In this document: positions 60,501 to 64,000 of the stretch, one piece after another
How the letters are laid out: every line of letters begins with the position of its first letter
Numbering within the stretch: position 1 is the first letter of the stretch
Assembly (NCBI RefSeq): GCF_024343675.1
Contig: NZ_RJUD01000003.1
Span: forward strand, 186,001-250,000
Length of the DNA stretch: 64,000 bases
Source of the DNA: Lacihabitans sp. CS3-21
Lineage (GTDB): Bacteria; Bacteroidota; Bacteroidia; Cytophagales; Spirosomataceae
Direction of reading: 5' to 3'
Made by a program: the position numbers and the translations under genes
The notes under the pieces: generated by a model
Told to the model about the DNA's origin: nothing
Database searches by the model: none
The model's input: only the letters and a program-made list of their open reading frames with translations

Positions 60501-63500
60501 TATTCTTGGACTGGGCCAAATACCTTTACAAGTACCCTACAAAATCCGACTATTCCTAACTTTCAAACCGCATTGGAGGGGGTTTATTCAGTAACAGTAA
60601 CTAGTCCTGCAGGGTGTACAGCTACAGCTTCGGTTAATGTACTCGTGCTTGATGACTGTAAATGCACTACTTGTGGTACTATTTCAGAAGTAAATTACGC
60701 TGAATGGCCAACTCCAGAAGCCAATGATAGAACAATCTCTGTTAATAAGAACTATGTAGAAGAACGAATATTTCTAACAGAAAACGCAAGTGAATTCGTA
60801 CAATCAATCCAATACTTTGACGGATTAGGTAGACCAATACAAACGGTGAGTAGAAATACAGGTGCCGACGGCAAAGACGTGATTTCGTTTATGAAATACG
60901 ATGCCTTTGGTCGTGAGACGGAGAAATACATGCCATATACCGACAATCATGCATTAACTGGAGCTTTGCCAAGCTTTGATACGCATAGTTTATTGCAAAA
61001 GGCATTTTATAATGATATTCCTGGTAAAACCTCCGACAAAGACTTCGCTCTTGCTCAAACTGTTTTTGAAGATTCTCCACTAAACAGAACCCTTCAACAA
61101 GGTGCTCCGGGTTTGTTATGGCAACCAAAGACGGATATCAATGCTACCGACAATCATGCCATGAAGATGCTTTACACAACGAATACTGTAGGTGGCTCAC
61201 CAAGCACCATGGATGAGAAATTAGTCAACAACATCAAGCGTTTTGATATAAATACAGTAGCAACGGACATAGATGCTCAAGAAGTGGTGGTAGCTACATA
61301 TGCACCTACCCAACTTTATGTAAACATCACCATAGACGAAAATGGCAACCGCTCGGCAGAAGCCAAAGACAAGTCGGGTCAAGTGGTGGCTAAGCGTATG
61401 CAAGACAAAACCAATAGTTTTATTGAAACCAACTATGTGTATGACGACTTTGGGCAACTACGTTTTGTTTTTCAACCTATGGCAGAGACAAGTTTGAGTG
61501 TAGGTACGCTTACTCCTTTGTCTGTCTCAAGCCCAATTAAAGAGCTGACTTTTGCATACAACTACGACGAGCGTGGCCGCATGACCCAGAAAAAAGTGCC
61601 AAGTGCCACCAAGGTGGAAATGGTTTACGACAGCCGCGACCGCTTAGTATTTACCCAAGATTCTTGGGGCAGAGACAACAGCCGCAATCGTTGGCTATAT
61701 ACAGAATACGATGAGCTGAACAGACCAAAAGCAACTGGATATTATACGCAAAATACAACTAGAACTTCTTTACAAGCAGATGTAATTGCTGGTAATACTT
61801 TAGGCGGAGCCAAGATAGCCTTGACTATCAATACGTACGATGCTTATGAAGGCAGTGATGCCAACTTATATGCCCTGGGCGAAACCTATGGACAAGTTAA
61901 GCGAAACAACGTAAAAGGTATGATGACCAAGTCTTTTACCCGAATAGTGGGCATAGACGAAACCAACCCTCTTTGGAACAAACTCATTAGCAACGTTAGC
62001 TTCTATGACACTTTAGGCCGACCAATAAAAACAGTGAGTACCAACCATACGGGTGGGCGTGACATAAGCGTGACCAAAATTGATTTTACGGGCCGTGCCA
62101 TTACCAGTACACAGATTACGAACTATAAAAAGACGGCTACAGATTCAGTGTTAGTTACCATACAAACCAAAAATACCTACGACAAAGGTGGAAGAGTGGT
62201 GACCCTTTGCCAAAAAATTGATAACGACAACTGGGAGCAAGTTAGCAAAAACCAATACTACCCATTGGGTGAGCTAAAAACCAAAGGCCTAGGCTGTGAC
62301 AACAGCACAGGTAGCCCATTGGCCTTACAAAATGTTGACTACGAATACAACATAAGAGGTTGGCTGACCGAAATTAATAAAATAGCCGACGCCAGTATGA
62401 CTGCCAACAAAGACCTATTTGCCATGAAACTAAGCTACGCCACAGCCACTACCTACGACGGAGCCGAAGTAAGCAATACCTTCTTTAATGGCAATATTGT
62501 TAAACAAGAGTGGAATACGCTCAGGTCACTGAGTGGAGCTGAAGTGCCGGGCGGCATACAAACCTATAATTACAAATACGACAAGCTGAACCGCCTAATG
62601 GAAGGCACCTACACAGGTACGCTTGCCGAAGGCATAAGTACAACAATGTATGACCCAACCCACGGCTACGACAAAAACGGAAACATTGGCTACTTAAAAC
62701 GCACCACAGGAGGCGGAGCTACTGTGATGGACGAGTTGATTTACAGCTACGCTGCCAACCAATTAACAGTCGTAGTCGATGGCGGAGACGCCACCCAAGG
62801 CTTTAAAGACAAAGTAAATACCACGGACTATACCTACGAGCAAGCAGGTAATATGGTAACCGATGCCAACAAAGACCTGAGCATAGCCTATAACCATTTG
62901 AACTTACCAGCTAGCATTACCAGAACCAACAGTGGTATCAACAATGGAGTAATTAAACACTATTACGCAGGAGCTACCAAAGTACGTATGGAAACCTACG
63001 ATGCTGCGGGTACTACCTTGATAAAGGCATACGACTATTTAGCAGGCATGGTTTACCAAGAAACCGTAACGGCCGGCAACAGTACAAAAGAATTGGATTT
63101 TGTGGCAAGTAGTGAGGGCAGAGCATTACTTACTAAGAAAGTGTTAAATTTAACAGCAGACCCAACCACAGGCGACAAATTTAGATTTGAATACAGTCTA
63201 AAAGACCATTTAGGTAATTTGAGAGTTAGTTGTAGATGCGGTGAGCCAAAACGTGACCAAGTTGGTGTAATAATACCTGAAGGCCAAGCTGGTGAGGGCA
63301 TTGAACATCTAGCCGTGGTACAAGAGCAGCACTATGATGCTTGGGGCTTAGCGTTTTCATCTGTCAGTTCGAGTGGAGTCGAGAACCTCAAAGACAGATT
63401 TAAATATAATGGTAAAGAAGAAGTTGAAGAATTAGAAATTGGATTATATGAATATGGATTTAGATGGTATGATCAAACCTCAGCCAGATTAATACAAATT

Positions 63501-64000
63501 GACCCGCTGGCGGATAAGCGAGAATGGGTTTCTCCATACAATTTTGTTCAAAATAACCCTGTCAATCGTATTGACCCCGATGGTGCATTAGATGAACCTT
63601 GTTGTGGTGGAGACGACCCAAGCCAAGACCCATTTTTATTTGCAAAATTAGCTGTAACTGCGTTTTATGATACAAAACACGCTATTTATAATACTACGTT
63701 TAGGGCGTTTGGTTCGAATTTGAGAGCAGGATATAAGGTAGAAAACGGTAGTGAAGTGTTTGAAACACAATTTTCTCGAAAACCCGTTGATAATTCTTTA
63801 AAAGGAGGTATCAAGGAAGCAGTATCTACTGTTGCTGATGTTGTCTCAATATTTCCAGGAGGAAGTACAGAAGGTAAATTATTAGCTCAAACAAGTAAAT
63901 CTCAAACATCAAGAGCTGTAAAAGCGGCTACCTCAGACATCTCTGTAACAGATACTAAAAACGCACTTAATCAAGTTTACGAAAAACTTGGGATAGACAA
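57531..64000 (+). CDS. Giant Ig-repeat/DUF6443/RHS-repeat protein, 3' truncated by the window
   Basis: From ATG 57531 the frame is open for 2,156 codons with no stop to the window end. A signal-peptide-like N-terminus (KIVLILSVCTYSFAFKANISD) and a unique domain (residues about 20-220) come first. About eight to nine Ig-like_CHU repeats follow (residues about 225-1040), each with motifs like GCSxxVxWSxGxT and CSGxSVxLTA. Next are a DUF6443 start (EVNYAEWPTPEANDRTISVNKNYVEERIF, FDGLGRPIQTVS) and many RHS/YD repeats (YNYDERGRM, YDELNRP). The RHS core-end motif NGKEEVEELEIGLYEYGFRWYDQTSARLIQIDPLADK and NNPVNRIDPDGA (about residue 2020) mark the start of a variable tip. The tip begins AKLAVTAFYDTKHAIYN and continues outside. 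By analogy with polymorphic toxins the tip may be a toxin, but this is not visible. Confidence 0.9.
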   Translation, partial: MKLSFLHKTYKIVLILSVCTYSFAFKANISDTTSSAKKVPIPLPILKKSLFDKEPTLEKTISDGQKQIKYTDDKNVVDCIFFEILSDKNKYEIGEQVKIKIKIVFYDNLNLSYKDEECQKIALKVVLPKGFSQTGGSYYDFISLTLDKNNKSKELEIIGQFHEINQAHCFILLKGPSKSNWETIFIKKGEKCLEILEKTASPKLHLNNQKQNVGSSTIKETVANSMADACTAPTTTPASRCGEGVVTLTASGCNGDGATYTWYNHATVGTELGTSTDGTFTTSALNASATYSVTCTTNACTASDRSTISITITAPKPTITPNGPLTFCSGESVILSASTCNGSLLWSSGQTSISITVFSSGTYSVVCTENSCTSQASSPVVVNVNPIPTAPTISSTSTLICYNSTLTLTSTGCTGTTIWSTGATGSTLSVNTAGAYTAKCEINNCISPNSNTLNLTVATNINPPTINIASKKYCNGQNTTTNLIASGCSTYSWSTGQTTASITVTPTITTTYTVKCVGTNGCFSSQTLSTIEKTNLPVVNQPILNFNGQNILVNNFENPQNLPAVLSVPNCNGHVNWNRKLFTQSLNPSIATNTPQITVTENLHASYYITCYNACSSQQIVKYYWPSKGPMVITNNGPKNIGESITLTANFPVFSSQSLSVVYFRWTLPDGTVLAPVASTRTLTRTITNGSANGIYSVTAYGEMAGGTNLSPVTSTSNVVINNCSSNTIPTLNQSGNILLCNGQSLTASNCTGTIKWNTGATGATLPITASGTYSAQCVQSNGCISAKSSEAIITLNSSINPPTITAGGPTTFCSGNSVNLTATGCSSTVEWSNGSNTNPLNAFNSGNYTARCKDGNNCLSLPSNSISIVLNPEPITLSISNSTPLAICSGGNVTLQPSSGCEGVINWDWSNTEGGTGTITTSGSLEATNIIHNTTYKAKCTTVCGTSTNFSNLLTVTVNNPVITSATSNFPLNAGSTLNFNLAVSGTNTYSWTGPNTFTSTLQNPTIPNFQTALEGVYSVTVTSPAGCTATASVNVLVLDDCKCTTCGTISEVNYAEWPTPEANDRTISVNKNYVEERIFLTENASEFVQSIQYFDGLGRPIQTVSRNTGADGKDVISFMKYDAFGRETEKYMPYTDNHALTGALPSFDTHSLLQKAFYNDIPGKTSDKDFALAQTVFEDSPLNRTLQQGAPGLLWQPKTDINATDNHAMKMLYTTNTVGGSPSTMDEKLVNNIKRFDINTVATDIDAQEVVVATYAPTQLYVNITIDENGNRSAEAKDKSGQVVAKRMQDKTNSFIETNYVYDDFGQLRFVFQPMAETSLSVGTLTPLSVSSPIKELTFAYNYDERGRMTQKKVPSATKVEMVYDSRDRLVFTQDSWGRDNSRNRWLYTEYDELNRPKATGYYTQNTTRTSLQADVIAGNTLGGAKIALTINTYDAYEGSDANLYALGETYGQVKRNNVKGMMTKSFTRIVGIDETNPLWNKLISNVSFYDTLGRPIKTVSTNHTGGRDISVTKIDFTGRAITSTQITNYKKTATDSVLVTIQTKNTYDKGGRVVTLCQKIDNDNWEQVSKNQYYPLGELKTKGLGCDNSTGSPLALQNVDYEYNIRGWLTEINKIADASMTANKDLFAMKLSYATATTYDGAEVSNTFFNGNIVKQEWNTLRSLSGAEVPGGIQTYNYKYDKLNRLMEGTYTGTLAEGISTTMYDPTHGYDKNGNIGYLKRTTGGGATVMDELIYSYAANQLTVVVDGGDATQGFKDKVNTTDYTYEQAGNMVTDANKDLSIAYNHLNLPASITRTNSGINNGVIKHYYAGATKVRMETYDAAGTTLIKAYDYLAGMVYQETVTAGNSTKELDFVASSEGRALLTKKVLNLTADPTTGDKFRFEYSLKDHLGNLRVSCRCGEPKRDQVGVIIPEGQAGEGIEHLAVVQEQHYDAWGLAFSSVSSSGVENLKDRFKYNGKEEVEELEIGLYEYGFRWYDQTSARLIQIDPLADKREWVSPYNFVQNNPVNRIDPDGALDEPCCGGDDPSQDPFLFAKLAVTAFYDTKHAIYNTTFRAFGSNLRAGYKVENGSEVFETQFSRKPVDNSLKGGIKEAVSTVADVVSIFPGGSTEGKLLAQTSKSQTSRAVKAATSDISVTDTKNALNQVYEKLGID
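62523..62546. repeat. REP-like repeat copy inside the RHS gene
   Basis: AGGTCACTGAGTGGAGCTGA then AGTG matches the arm at 43450-43473 with three substitutions. It is in frame and encodes RSLSGAEV. Confidence 0.75.
63363..63387. repeat. Related REP-like sequence inside the RHS core
   Basis: GTCAGTTCGAGTGGAGTCGA then GAACC shares the core GAG(C/T)GGAGTCGA with the 43450 arm. It encodes VSSSGVENL just before the conserved DRFKYNGKEE of the RHS core. Confidence 0.55.

Larger units (their letters stand above)
53765..64000. mobile_element. Putative integrative element at tRNA-Asn, left part
   Basis: The left end is the tRNA-Asn 3' fragment, followed by tandem repeats, a tyrosine integrase, a T9SS type B surface protein and a giant RHS protein. 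The element runs past the window. Because the tRNA reads toward lower coordinates, the rebuilt complete tRNA-Asn should lie at the far right end. No plasmid-transfer or phage gene is visible in this part, so the class (genomic island, conjugative element or prophage) cannot be decided. Confidence 0.65.

Noticed and set aside
57580-64000. Several short frames on both strands (for example 58643-58852 plus, 60752-61457 minus, 63053-63301 minus)
   Set aside because: They are shadows of the long open RHS frame, which has consistent Ig, YD and RHS motifs.
57531-64000. RHS gene as a pseudogene
   Set aside because: I translated it throughout without finding a stop or frameshift; lack of an end is due only to the window limit.

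Overview
The window is chromosomal DNA from an AT-rich member of the Bacteroidota, most likely a gliding cytophagalean (inference). The signs are two proteins with gliding/type IX secretion (T9SS) type B C-terminal domains, a PorP/SprF protein, a eukaryote-like GT3 glycogen synthase, a Wzi/RemB-like outer-membrane protein, TAnnTTTG-type promoter boxes, and Bacteroidota-style lipoproteins and signal peptides ending in A-Q. No taxonomic search could be run.

Bases 1-53,700 are ordinary, densely packed core chromosome with genes on both strands. In order they hold: a carboxypeptidase Q-like M28 peptidase (5' truncated), ComM/YifB ATPase, an MFS exporter, DsbD, PorP/SprF divergent from a T9SS type B PKD protein, RuvB, glycogen synthase, PlsY, RecO with an orphan oxidase subunit III, RimO, a beta-barrel protein, an ECF sigma factor with a small overlapping partner, a Wzi/RemB-like protein, IspH, dihydroorotase, a TPR protein and a collagen-like lipoprotein. 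Then come an NTP pyrophosphohydrolase/PepT/YggS operon, DUF423, an MsbA-like ABC exporter, two unknown lipoproteins with an EamA transporter, Der, a four-helix-bundle (23S intervening-sequence type) protein, PurU, two unknown proteins, and a fasciclin/ECF sigma/anti-sigma cluster. After these are a LolA-like protein, an MDR oxidoreductase, an alpha/alpha-toroid protein with a GH3 enzyme, PEP carboxykinase, a ThuA protein, a second M28 peptidase, and a LytTR regulator divergent from a histidine kinase/LytTR response-regulator pair.

From about 53,765 the window enters what looks like an integrated element. A 47-base 3' fragment of a tRNA-Asn gene (minus strand) is followed by a tandem 12-bp repeat, a tyrosine integrase with an IntDOT-like non-canonical active site, a T9SS type B surface protein, and a giant Ig-repeat/DUF6443/RHS protein. 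That last reading frame is open for 2,156 codons and runs off the window. The intact tRNA-Asn and the toxin or effector tip of the RHS protein should lie beyond base 64,000.

The most unusual items are small. (1) A REP-like inverted repeat between 43,305 and 43,474 supplies the last codons and stop codons of two convergent genes, and two relatives sit in frame inside the RHS gene. (2) The four-helix-bundle gene between der and purU is flanked by mutually inverted low-complexity repeats, recalling rRNA intervening-sequence architecture. (3) A fasciclin gene sits next to a SigK/RskA-like pair, the same partnership known from mycobacteria. (4) The tRNA-Asn island described above.
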